From: an uncultured Clostridia bacterium
Lineage (GTDB): Bacteria > Bacillota > Clostridia > Christensenellales > Borkfalkiaceae
Assembly: GCA_947572415.1 (NCBI GenBank)
Contig: CANPBT010000009.1
Coordinates: 1-55,044 of the forward strand
Direction: 5' to 3'
DNA length: 55,044 bases
Positions 16,823 to 24,565 of the stretch are shown here, piece after piece (position 1 is the stretch's first letter; each line of letters begins with the position of its first letter). The notes beneath the pieces are model-generated. The model was not told the origin of the DNA, searched no databases, and saw only the letters and a list, made by a program, of their open reading frames with translations. A program made the translations under genes and the position numbers.

Positions 16823-18706
16823 TTGGAACAGACGATTAAAAAACGCAGAATACCTTTGAGGAACAAAAAGGCGGCGGAGGCGGCAAATCAGCCCAAACAA
16901 GCAGGACAGTCAAGGCAACGCCACGCGCACGGCGAACAACGCGCGGAAAAACCCGTTGCACCGCGTCGCGGCGCAAAGAAGCCGCCCGTTGAAGCCGGGG
17001 CGATACCCGCGGCAAGGCAGGAAAAACAGCAAAGGCCGCAGAAAAGGGGCAGGCGCGGCGTCAAACCCGTTCGCGTGGTATTTTTGGGCGGCGTAGGCGA
17101 AATAGGCAAAAATATGACCGCAATCGAGTGCGGCGAAGATATAATAATTATCGACGCGGGCGCGATATTTCCCACCGACGAAACGCCGGGCTTCGACCTG
17201 ATAGTGCCCGACATCACATATCTGCTTGAAAACAGACACAAGGTCCGCGGCGTAATTTTAACGCACGGACACGAGGACCATATAGGCGGTGTGCCCTATC
17301 TTTTAAAGGAGCTCAACGTACCGGTTGCGGGTACAAAGCTCACGCTTGCCCTCGTCGACAATAAATTGCGCGAACACCGCATAAACGACGCAAAGCTTAT
17401 CACGGTCGCGCCCGGTCAGTCGCTCAATATGGGTTGCTTCAAAATACGCCCCGTTAACGTAAACCACTCAATTGCGGGCTCGCTTGCGCTGGCAATCGAA
17501 ACTCCGCACGGCTTAATATTCCACAGCGGCGACTTCAAAATAGACTTGACGCCCGTCGCCGGCGAACCCATAGACCTTAAAACCATTTCCGAGCTCGGCG
17601 CGCAGGGCGTGCTTTTATATATGGGCGAAAGCACGAATATCGAAAGGGCGGGCTTTACCATGAGCGAAACGGTCGTCGGCGCGACGCTTGACAGACTGTT
17701 CGCGGAAAATACGGGGCGCAGGCTTATAGTCGCCACGTTCGCTTCCAACGTGCACCGTTTGCAGCAGATAATCGACCTTGCCGTAAAACACGGCAGAAAG
17801 GTCGCGCTGTCGGGCAGAAGTATGCACAACGTGCTCGAAGCGGCTGAAAAAATAGGCGAAATCCGCTTGCCCGAAGGCGCGCTCGTAGACGTGTCGAAAA
17901 TCAAAAAAATGCGCGACGGCGAAGTTGTGGTTGTTTCTACGGGCAGCCAGGGCGAGCCGATGAGCGCGCTCACGCGCATGGCAAACGGCGACAATCCCGC
18001 CGTCAGCGTGGGCGGAAACGATACGGTCATAATTTCCGCTTCGCCCATCCCGGGTAACGAAAAGCTCGTTTACAGAGTAATAAACAACCTTTACAGAAAG
18101 GGCGCAAACGTGGTTTACGAAAGTCTTGAAAATATCCACGTTTCGGGGCACGCATGCCGCGAAGAGCATAAGATTATGCACACACTTTTAAAGCCAAAAT
18201 ACTTCATACCCGTCCACGGCGAATACAGACATCTCAAAAAACATATGCAGCTTGCCGAGCAGCTCGGTATGCCGGAGAGGAATACTTTTATCCCCGAAAT
18301 CGGCAACTGTATCGAGGTTTCGCAAAGCGGGCTCAAACGCGTGGAAAGCGTTCAGGCGGGCTCCCGACTTATCGACGGCGAGGGTATCGAGGATGAAAAG
18401 GCGAGCATGGTCATCGAGGACAGACGTCAGTTATCCGAAGAGGGGCTTTTCATTGTATCGGTTGCGGTATCGGGCGGCGCGGTTATAGGCGAACCCGCTA
18501 TCAATTCCCGCGGGTTTGTGTTCGATTTCCATCGCGACTACAACAGGGAAATACGCGAGGTTATCCTCCGCGCAATAGACGGATACGATTTATCCCGCGG
18601 CACCGTTGACGAGTTAAAGAGGGTTATAAAGCGTAACCTCCGCAATTACCTGATGAGAAAAACCAAGCAGTCGCCGCTTATAGTGCCCGTAGTGGTCGAG
18701 CTGTAA
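16823..18706 (+). CDS. rnj: Ribonuclease J (metallo-beta-lactamase / beta-CASP RNase)
   Basis: 627 residues from a TTG start, chosen because GGAG (16811-16814) lies 8 nt upstream and no ATG fits. A basic, Ala/Gln/Arg-rich extension of about 70 residues precedes the core and is probably disordered and RNA-binding. The metallo-beta-lactamase core shows VVFLGGVGEIGKNM and the metal site HGHEDHIGG. Later come the SGDFKID segment, beta-CASP motifs, and HVSGHACREEH and PVHGEYRH metal ligands, then a C-terminal dimer domain. RNase J combines 5'-3' exonuclease and endonuclease activity in mRNA decay and rRNA maturation. Only one copy is in the window, so J1 versus J2 is not assigned. Confidence 0.95.
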   Translation: MEQTIKKRRIPLRNKKAAEAANQPKQAGQSRQRHAHGEQRAEKPVAPRRGAKKPPVEAGAIPAARQEKQQRPQKRGRRGVKPVRVVFLGGVGEIGKNMTAIECGEDIIIIDAGAIFPTDETPGFDLIVPDITYLLENRHKVRGVILTHGHEDHIGGVPYLLKELNVPVAGTKLTLALVDNKLREHRINDAKLITVAPGQSLNMGCFKIRPVNVNHSIAGSLALAIETPHGLIFHSGDFKIDLTPVAGEPIDLKTISELGAQGVLLYMGESTNIERAGFTMSETVVGATLDRLFAENTGRRLIVATFASNVHRLQQIIDLAVKHGRKVALSGRSMHNVLEAAEKIGEIRLPEGALVDVSKIKKMRDGEVVVVSTGSQGEPMSALTRMANGDNPAVSVGGNDTVIISASPIPGNEKLVYRVINNLYRKGANVVYESLENIHVSGHACREEHKIMHTLLKPKYFIPVHGEYRHLKKHMQLAEQLGMPERNTFIPEIGNCIEVSQSGLKRVESVQAGSRLIDGEGIEDEKASMVIEDRRQLSEEGLFIVSVAVSGGAVIGEPAINSRGFVFDFHRDYNREIREVILRAIDGYDLSRGTVDELKRVIKRNLRNYLMRKTKQSPLIVPVVVEL

Positions 18707-18735
18707 AATACACGTATACTTTTGAGGTTTTCCTT

Positions 18736-19404
18736 ATGGAAGGTAATTTTACTTACGCGCACAACGACACTTCGTCGGGGGAAAGAAAAACGCCTACCGC
18801 GTCGTTCAATATCACGCGCGTAAACGAAAAAATAAACGCCCTGAGACGGAGCGCTTTCGTCCGCGGGATACCGACCGCCGACGACGAAACGCTTAACTTT
18901 TTAATAACCGTGCTTTCGGCGGTCAAGCCCGAAAGAATACTCGAACTCGGTACGGCTGTCGGCGTTTCGGGCGCGGTTATGCTCGACGTATGCGTCGGCG
19001 CGCATCTGACGACGGTGGAGCGGGAAAGGGCTTTTTACGACGAAGCGCTGAAAAATTTCGCCGAGTTAGGCTTTACCGACCGCGTTAATGCTGTTTTGGG
19101 CGACGCTGGCGAGGTCATAGGCGGGCTCGAAGGCGAATTCGATTTTATTTTTCTCGATTGCGCCAAGGTGCAGTACGTTAAATATCTGCCCCGCTTAAAG
19201 CGGCTTTTAAAACGCGGCGGCGTGCTGTTTGCCGACGACGTTTTACTGTACGGCTGGATTACGGGCGAGGTTGAAATTCCCAAAAAGCGAAAAATGCTCG
19301 CCGCGCACGTCAAGGAATATATCGACGCGGTAACCTCCGACGGCGAGCTTGTTACGAGCGTCGTAAACTGCGGTGACGGCGTTGCATTGTCGGTAAAAAA
19401 ATAA
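18736..19404 (+). CDS. trmR: O-methyltransferase, TrmR/YrrM-like (probable tRNA 5-hydroxyuridine methyltransferase)
   Basis: 222 residues; class I SAM-dependent fold of the catechol O-methyltransferase-like family. Motif I is ILELGTAVGVSG. An acidic segment DFIFLDCAKVQYVKYLP supplies metal and substrate contacts, and FADDVLLYG follows. In Bacillus subtilis YrrM (TrmR) methylates 5-hydroxyuridine at tRNA position 34 to 5-methoxyuridine and sits beside the U32 genes yrrN and yrrO. Here the next gene is also a U32 family protein, which supports the same role. A TTGAGG site lies 10 nt before the ATG. The alternative is a generic small-molecule O-methyltransferase. Confidence 0.8.
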   Translation: MEGNFTYAHNDTSSGERKTPTASFNITRVNEKINALRRSAFVRGIPTADDETLNFLITVLSAVKPERILELGTAVGVSGAVMLDVCVGAHLTTVERERAFYDEALKNFAELGFTDRVNAVLGDAGEVIGGLEGEFDFIFLDCAKVQYVKYLPRLKRLLKRGGVLFADDVLLYGWITGEVEIPKKRKMLAAHVKEYIDAVTSDGELVTSVVNCGDGVALSVKK

Positions 19405-19608
19405 CTTAGCGCCGTAAACTTAACGGCGCAAGCAAAATGACGCTTTTGCGCAGCGCAACCCTATTTGTGCATACTTGCACCTCAGTGGGTGAATTTGCGT
19501 GAAGTATAAAATTGTGTGCCCTTAAAAATTTACGCAAAGAGGGCAAAGCCCTCAAATCACGAAAATTAAAGACATCACCGAACGTCTTTAATTTTGTGAG
19601 GAAAAAAT
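19405..19608 (+). promoter_or_regulatory. Hairpin-rich intergenic region upstream of the U32 gene
   Basis: No gene. Four perfect small inverted repeats are visible: GCGCCGT/ACGGCGC directly after the trmR stop; GTGCA/TGCAC near 19468; GAGGGC/GCCCTC at 19539-19553; and a 12-bp AAAATTAAAGAC/GTCTTTAATTTT stem at 19562-19595. The last ends 2 nt before the GTGAGGA ribosome site of the following gene. It may be a repetitive extragenic element or a translation-control leader. Confidence 0.5.
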
Positions 19609-20808
19609 ATGCAAATTGAACTTTTAGCGCCTGCGGGCAATTTCGATAAACTTAAAACGGCTTTTTATTTCGGCGCGGACGCGGCGTACGTGGGCGGCAA
19701 GGATTTTTCCCTGCGCTCGTTTGCGGATAATTTCAGCCGCGAACAGCTTTCCGCCGCGGTAAAATACGCGCACGGACTCGGCAAAAAAATATATGTGGCT
19801 GTAAACATATTTGCAAAGAACGCCGATTTCCCCCTGCTCGAAGATTATTTTGCCTTTCTTCAAAACTGCGGGGCCGACGCCGCTATAGTTTCCGACCCCG
19901 GCGTTTTTTACGCCGCGCGCAAAGCCGCTCCGTCGTTACAGTTGCACATATCGACACAGGCGAATATAACCAACCGTAACGCGGTCAGATTCTGGCGGGA
20001 GCAGGGCGCCTCGCGCGTGATTCTGGCTCGCGAGCTCGGCATTGACGAAATCGCCGAAATTCACGCCGCCGTCCCCGACGTCGAAATCGAGGCTTTCGTG
20101 CACGGCGCGATGTGTATTTCCTATTCGGGCAGATGCCTTTTGTCCGACTATCTTGCAAACCGCCCGTCCAACCGCGGCGAATGCGTTCAGGCGTGCAGAT
20201 GGAAATACGGCATACGTAAAAAGGACGAGCTTTCCGACAGCGGCTGGCTGGATATCGAGGAGGACGGCCGCGGCACTTACGTTTTAAACAGCAAGGATTT
20301 GAATATGTCGGAGCACCTCGGCAAGCTTATAAAAGCGGGCGTGTGCTCGTTCAAGATAGAGGGCAGAATGAAATCCGAGTATTACCTCGCCACGGTAATA
20401 AACGCTTACCGCCGCTGTATCGACGGCGGGTTTGACGAGGTTGTCGGGCGCGAGCTTACGACCGCCGCCCACCGTGATTACACCACGGCTTACAACCTCG
20501 GCGCGAACGCGCATACAGTAAACTATAACGACAGTCAGGCGAAAGGCGATTGCGATTATATAGGCAACGTGCTCGGCTGTGCCGACGGCTTCGCCACCGT
20601 GGAAATGCGCGGCAGATTTAAGGTTGGCGATATACTTGAAGTGCTCTCCCCCGATAAAAATTTCGGCAACAACTTCAAGGTTGAAAAAGCTTATAAAAGC
20701 ACGGGTGAACAAGTGAACGATTGCAAACTTGTGCAGGAAAGGTATAAAATCAACTGTCCGTTCGTCTTACACAAGGGCGATTTGTTGAGAAGAAGAAAAT
20801 TGCGATAA
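19609..20808 (+). CDS. trhP: Peptidase U32 family protein, TrhP-like tRNA uridine-34 hydroxylation protein
   Basis: 399 residues, the size of the YegQ/TrhP-type U32 family. The N-terminal barrel starts ELLAPAGNFDKLKTAF. The U32 signature is EAFVHGAMCISYSGRC, followed by NRGECVQACRWKY; its cysteines are the expected Fe-S ligands. SFKIEGRMKSEYY is a further family segment. The C-terminal U32 domain is present. TrhP forms 5-hydroxyuridine at the tRNA wobble base; in E. coli this route needs a prephenate-pathway metabolite. Bacillus has two adjacent paralogues (yrrN, yrrO), but here there is one. Neighbouring TrmR-like methyltransferase and aroA fit the assignment. Old annotations as protease or collagenase are not supported. 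Confidence 0.85.
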   Translation: MQIELLAPAGNFDKLKTAFYFGADAAYVGGKDFSLRSFADNFSREQLSAAVKYAHGLGKKIYVAVNIFAKNADFPLLEDYFAFLQNCGADAAIVSDPGVFYAARKAAPSLQLHISTQANITNRNAVRFWREQGASRVILARELGIDEIAEIHAAVPDVEIEAFVHGAMCISYSGRCLLSDYLANRPSNRGECVQACRWKYGIRKKDELSDSGWLDIEEDGRGTYVLNSKDLNMSEHLGKLIKAGVCSFKIEGRMKSEYYLATVINAYRRCIDGGFDEVVGRELTTAAHRDYTTAYNLGANAHTVNYNDSQAKGDCDYIGNVLGCADGFATVEMRGRFKVGDILEVLSPDKNFGNNFKVEKAYKSTGEQVNDCKLVQERYKINCPFVLHKGDLLRRRKLR

Positions 20809-20832
20809 TTCACTGCGCCGAGCGTTAAAGAT

Positions 20833-22053
20833 ATGTTATACGAAGTTAAAAATATCTATAAAAAGGTCAATAATAAACGCGTTACGGCGGCGGTGCCCGG
20901 CTCGAAGAGTCTGACGGCGCGTGCGATGCTTATTGCCGCTCTGTCGGACGGCGAAAGCACGCTTCGCGGCGCGCAATTTTCGGACGACTGCAAAACCTTT
21001 TTAAACTGCCTGCGCGATTTGGGTATAGAGTGTTCGGCAAACGGCACCACAGTAAAAATAACCGGCTGCGGCGGCAGGCTTAAAACAAAAAGCGCGCGTA
21101 TAAACGTTGGCAGCGCGGGTACGGCGGCAAGATTTTTGCCGGCTTTTTTAGCCTTTCAGGACGGCGAATACTTCCTAGACTGCTCCGCCCAGATGAAATC
21201 CCGCCCGATAACCCCGCTTATCGAAACACTTGAAAATATGGGCGCGGAGTTTGTCTTTCCCGAAAGCGAAAATTCCTACCCGTTCACAATAAAGGGCGCA
21301 TCCGAGCCAAAGCCTTACGCCGAAGTGGATATCGCTAAAAGCAGTCAGTTTTTGTCTGCGCTTTTGATATCTGCGGTATGCACGCATGGACGTATGACCG
21401 TTAAATCAATCGGCGGTCACGGGCTGAGCTACGTAGATATGACCGTTCGCATGATGAGAGATTTCGGCGCGCAAGTCGAGGTCAGCGACGGGGTTTACAT
21501 TGTCGACGGGGGGTATACGGCAAGAGAATATTATATCGAGCCGGACGTTTCCGCCGCGTGTTATTTCTACGCTATGAACAGAATACTCGGTGCAGATATT
21601 ACGGTCGACGGAGTATCCGGGGGCAGTTTGCAGGGCGATATAAAATTTATAGAGCTTCTTAAAAACTTCAACGGCGGGGTAATCGATATGGGCGGGTTTT
21701 CCGACCAGACGCTTACGCTTGCGGCAATCGCGCCGTATTTCGACAGTCCGACCGAAATATGCGGGGTTGAACATATCCGCAGGCAGGAATGCGACAGATT
21801 GCGCGCGATTTCTCATAACCTCGCCGCAATGGGCGTAAAGTACGAGGAGCGTGCGGACGGGGTGAAAATTTACCCCTCGGCGCCTAAACCCGCCCTTATA
21901 AAAACCTTCGGCGACCATCGCGTTGCGATGAGCTTCGCGCTTACGGGGCTTCGCGCCGACGGGATAGTTATCGAAAACGCCGAAGTCTGCTCGAAAACCT
22001 TTAAGGAGTATTTTGAAGTTCTTGATAAACTTTGCACAGAGCTTATGCGGTAA
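20833..22053 (+). CDS. aroA: 3-phosphoshikimate 1-carboxyvinyltransferase (EPSP synthase)
   Basis: 406 residues, slightly shorter than E. coli AroA (427). The two-domain enolpyruvyl transferase fold is indicated by PGSKSLTARAMLIAAL near the N-terminus (Lys-Ser for phosphate), GSAGTAARFLPAF, KSRPITPLIETLENMG and the C-terminal FGDHRVAMSFALTGL with the catalytic His/Arg. It joins phosphoenolpyruvate to shikimate 3-phosphate, the penultimate step to chorismate. The PEP loop is divergent (GSAGTAARF instead of GNAGTAMR). It begins 24 bp after the U32 gene without a visible Shine-Dalgarno, so it is probably co-transcribed. No other aro gene is in the window. Confidence 0.93.
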   Translation: MLYEVKNIYKKVNNKRVTAAVPGSKSLTARAMLIAALSDGESTLRGAQFSDDCKTFLNCLRDLGIECSANGTTVKITGCGGRLKTKSARINVGSAGTAARFLPAFLAFQDGEYFLDCSAQMKSRPITPLIETLENMGAEFVFPESENSYPFTIKGASEPKPYAEVDIAKSSQFLSALLISAVCTHGRMTVKSIGGHGLSYVDMTVRMMRDFGAQVEVSDGVYIVDGGYTAREYYIEPDVSAACYFYAMNRILGADITVDGVSGGSLQGDIKFIELLKNFNGGVIDMGGFSDQTLTLAAIAPYFDSPTEICGVEHIRRQECDRLRAISHNLAAMGVKYEERADGVKIYPSAPKPALIKTFGDHRVAMSFALTGLRADGIVIENAEVCSKTFKEYFEVLDKLCTELMR

Positions 22054-22071
22054 GTTATTAAATATTCTGTT

Positions 22072-23376
22072 ATGGAACGCATTATAATTCATTCCGATTT
22101 GAATAATTTTTACGCTTCGGTTGAAAAAAAGCTTAATCCCGAGCTTGTCGGAAAGCCGGTAGCCGTCTGCGGAAGCGCGGAGGAGCGGCACGGCATAGTG
22201 CTTGCGAAGAGCGATGAGGCGAAAAAAAAGGGCGTAAGAACGGGCGATACTATCTGGCAGGCGAAACGCAAGTGTCCGGATATCGTTATAGTGCCGCCCC
22301 GCTTCGGGCTGTATATAGAGTATTCGCGGCGTGTGCGCGCGGTCTACGCAAAGTATACCGACCTGATTGAAAATTACGGCATAGACGAGTGCTGGCTGGA
22401 TATATCGAAAAGCACGCTACTTTTTCCCGAATATAAAGGTGACAAAACTATTGAGCGCGGCGGCGAAACGCTGTACAGCGAAGGCTTTTTGACTCACCTC
22501 GGCGACTGTATACGGGAGGAAGTCAAAAAAAACGTAGGAGTAACCGTTTCGTGCGGGGTATCTTTCAATAAGGTCTATGCGAAGCTCGGCTCGGACTTGA
22601 AAAAGCCCGACGGCACCACGGTAATTTCCAAAGCGCATTATAAGGAAGTTATATTCGGCTTGCCGGTTGAGGAGCTTTTATATGTGGGAGGAGCTACCAA
22701 ACAAAAGCTATGCGCAATGGGGCTGGATACGATAGGCAAGCTCGCCGCCGCAAACGACTCGAAGATAATAAACGCTTTCGGTAAAGTGGGCGTAACGCTT
22801 TTAAAAAACGCCCGCGGCGAGGACGACGACCCCGTAAAACATATGGACGATAAGCGCGAAATGAAGTCGATAGGCAATTCGAGCACTTACCGCGCCGATA
22901 TCACAGATATGCGCACGGTAAGAAGGCAGCTTTACGTGCTTGCGGAAAGCGTCGCTTCCCGCCTCAGGGAGTTGGGGCAGGGACTTGCCGACACCGTGCA
23001 TATATGGGTTCGCGACAGTGAGTTAAAGGATTTTGCCGCGCAGAAAAAGGTGCGGCACACTCTTTTATGCGGCGAAATCGCCGAACACGCCTACGATTTG
23101 TTTGAAAAAAATTTCAAGCCGCCGTTTAAAATACGTTCTCTCGGGGTTACCGTGTCGGGCTTCGACAACGGGCAGTCGCAGATTACTTTCGACGAGCAGT
23201 CTTCAACATACAAAAAGCGCGAGGCGGTGGAGCGGTGCGTTGACGTTATCCGCAAAAAGCACGGTTACGACAAGTTGCAGCGCGGAATAGTCGCGGAAGA
23301 CCCCAACGAAATGCACAACGACGTAAAAGCCACGCATCTTATTAAGCCCGCAAAAATAGACTACCCCGAAGAATAA
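22072..23376 (+). CDS. dinB: Y-family DNA polymerase IV
   Basis: 434 residues. Catalytic elements are HSDLNNFYASVE (metal-binding Asp at the N-terminus) and YGIDECWLDIS, the equivalent of the usual SIDEAFLD with Asp-Glu kept. CGVSFNKVYAKLGSDLKKP follows, and the little-finger domain lies after about residue 240. It performs translesion synthesis opposite damaged bases. The fingers/palm motif IDECWLD places it in a divergent clostridial branch. I do not see an obvious QLxLF-type clamp-binding motif at the C-terminus. It lies 18 bp after aroA and lacks a ribosome site; no LexA box was recognised. Confidence 0.9.
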   Translation: MERIIIHSDLNNFYASVEKKLNPELVGKPVAVCGSAEERHGIVLAKSDEAKKKGVRTGDTIWQAKRKCPDIVIVPPRFGLYIEYSRRVRAVYAKYTDLIENYGIDECWLDISKSTLLFPEYKGDKTIERGGETLYSEGFLTHLGDCIREEVKKNVGVTVSCGVSFNKVYAKLGSDLKKPDGTTVISKAHYKEVIFGLPVEELLYVGGATKQKLCAMGLDTIGKLAAANDSKIINAFGKVGVTLLKNARGEDDDPVKHMDDKREMKSIGNSSTYRADITDMRTVRRQLYVLAESVASRLRELGQGLADTVHIWVRDSELKDFAAQKKVRHTLLCGEIAEHAYDLFEKNFKPPFKIRSLGVTVSGFDNGQSQITFDEQSSTYKKREAVERCVDVIRKKHGYDKLQRGIVAEDPNEMHNDVKATHLIKPAKIDYPEE

Positions 23377-23386
23377 AATCCTTAAA

Positions 23387-23511
23387 TTAGCCTTCCCTTT
23401 TGGGGAAGGTGGCTTTGCCGCGAAGGCAAAGACGGATGAGGTGCAATATTCACCTCATCAGCCGTCGTCTCATACTTCGACGCCGACAGCTTCCCCATAG
23501 GGGAAGCCTAA
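23387..23511. repeat. Dispersed palindromic repeat, MITE-like, copy 1
   Basis: A 125-bp element bounded by near-perfect terminal inverted repeats TTAGCCTTCCC and GGGGAAGCCTAA, with inner palindromes GATGAGGTG/CACCTCATC and TTTGCC/GGCAAA. A shorter relative lies at 35397-35480. Elements of this look (CTTCCCC...GGATGAGGTG) are common between genes in gut Clostridia. It carries no coding capacity. Confidence 0.85.
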
Positions 23512-23633
23512 ATGCGGAATATTATATAATCTTTGCTTATAACAAACATAACAACTTTTAAAATTTAAACTTTCGTCAATTAATTTGACAATCAAGCCGT
23601 GCTTCTTATATAATCTTACTGTACAAAATTTAA

Positions 23634-23882
23634 AAACGCGAAAGTATTTTTGATTCATTTATATATCTGTTAGATCCTAGGTCTACTGTAAGTTCACAAG
23701 AGTATATCGCATATTCGGAAGATAATTCTGCTTGTTTACATAATAATGACGGTAGTGGGCGTAATGCAAAAATAGAACGAAGATTAGCTAAAGATATCCC
23801 GTATATTATTATTTATTCAACAAATACAAAAACGGCAGCATCAGGAAGTATTGCGCTAAAAATAAATGAGTTAATTTTATGA
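23634..23882 (+). pseudogene. C-terminal remnant of a secreted beta-sandwich (PPC-like) protein
   Basis: An open frame with no start codon runs from a stop at 23631 to TGA at 23880-23882. It reads ESIFDSFIYLLDPRSTVSSQ, then NNDGSGRNAKIERRL and YIIIYSTNTKTAASGSIALK. The pattern (IDPRS, NDDG, NAxI, YxIIxS, SGxxxLxI) looks like the end of a bacterial pre-peptidase-C-type domain. Its stop overlaps the ATG of the next lipoprotein gene (ATGA), the mark of a former operon pair. I infer that the 5' part was lost when the region rearranged next to the dispersed repeat. A chance promoter-like TTGACA-18-TATAAT (23585-23614) precedes it. The base composition is AT-rich relative to its neighbours. Confidence 0.5.
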
Positions 23883-24364
23883 TAAAAAAAGGTTGTTTAA
23901 TTTTTGGATTTGTTTTTTTGTTTTTTGTTTCGGGTTGTGCAAATTCTGAAATAAGAATAGTTGTTAAGGAATTAAATAAATTGTATAAAATCGAAATACT
24001 CGATTATGCTCAACCGATTTATTGTGCTCTTGAAGAGTATTGGGACGGTGACGATTACCGGGGTAGTTTTCAATTGACCGTATCCGCAAAAGATTTTATG
24101 GATTCATTTCCGCAGGTTTTGTTTAAGTATGGTTTAAATGAAAAGGATTACTATATGTATAACGGCTGGTTGACTTGGTTGAATTATTCCGAAATGCCCG
24201 ACTATGAAGAAAAGGTAAATCAAGCAATATCAATGTTGAATATCTTTGACGTCGAAGAACCGGATAAAATGTATATTTGTTGGTATTATTCTTTGGCGTA
24301 TAATAAATGGTTAATTTTAGATACAAAAAACAGTATCGTCTATTTCAGAGAATATACTTATTGA
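23879..24364 (+). CDS. Small secreted lipoprotein of unknown function
   Basis: 161 residues. A hydrophobic signal peptide ends in the lipobox VSGC with the lipidated Cys20, so it should be anchored outside the membrane by Lgt. The mature part is acidic and rich in Tyr, Trp and Asp (EEYWDGDDYRGSFQ). No family was recognised. It starts by 4-bp overlap (ATGA) with the decayed upstream frame, and another small frame starts by overlap at its own stop (TTGA). AT-rich codons set it apart from the GC-richer genes on both sides, suggesting acquisition by transfer. It may be an immunity or surface protein; this is speculative. Confidence 0.65.
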   Translation: MIKKGCLIFGFVFLFFVSGCANSEIRIVVKELNKLYKIEILDYAQPIYCALEEYWDGDDYRGSFQLTVSAKDFMDSFPQVLFKYGLNEKDYYMYNGWLTWLNYSEMPDYEEKVNQAISMLNIFDVEEPDKMYICWYYSLAYNKWLILDTKNSIVYFREYTY

Positions 24365-24480
24365 AAATTAGATGTAAAATTATTAATATAATAAAATCAA
24401 ATAAAATTTTTTGTGTTATTGCTATTTGTTGCTTACTTTTTTCGTTTCAAACAATAGAAGTTATGACTGCATGGTGGTAA
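24361..24480 (+). CDS. Possible 39-aa hydrophobic peptide
   Basis: A TTG start overlaps the lipoprotein stop (TTGA) and a frame of 39 residues follows, starting MKIRCKIINIIKSNKIFC and ending in a Cys/Leu/Phe-rich stretch and TAWW. A basic N-terminus followed by one hydrophobic helix is typical of small membrane peptides or leader peptides. No ribosome site of its own is seen, so expression would depend on coupling. It may be a chance frame. Confidence 0.3.
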   Translation: MKIRCKIINIIKSNKIFCVIAICCLLFSFQTIEVMTAWW

Positions 24481-24565
24481 AAGGTACATTTCTTATGCAA
24501 ATAAGTTAGATAATAGTAAAAAAACCTTGTCTATATCAAATACAGTAATTTAAGGAGCAAAATTT

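Larger units (their letters stand above)
23512..24545. other. AT-rich island (probable accessory DNA)
   Basis: From the end of the dispersed repeat to the glnN ribosome site the sequence is clearly more AT-rich than both flanks and uses AT-ending codons. It contains the decayed frame, lipoprotein and peptide described above. No integrase, transposase or attachment duplication was seen. Confidence 0.6.

Noticed and set aside
19405..19608. Riboswitch or T-box upstream of the U32 gene
   Set aside because: No conserved riboswitch core or T-box sequence was recognised; only simple hairpins are visible.
23585..23614. TTGACA-18-TATAAT as a real promoter for a gene at 23634
   Set aside because: The downstream frame has no start codon, so the match is more likely a remnant or chance in AT-rich DNA.
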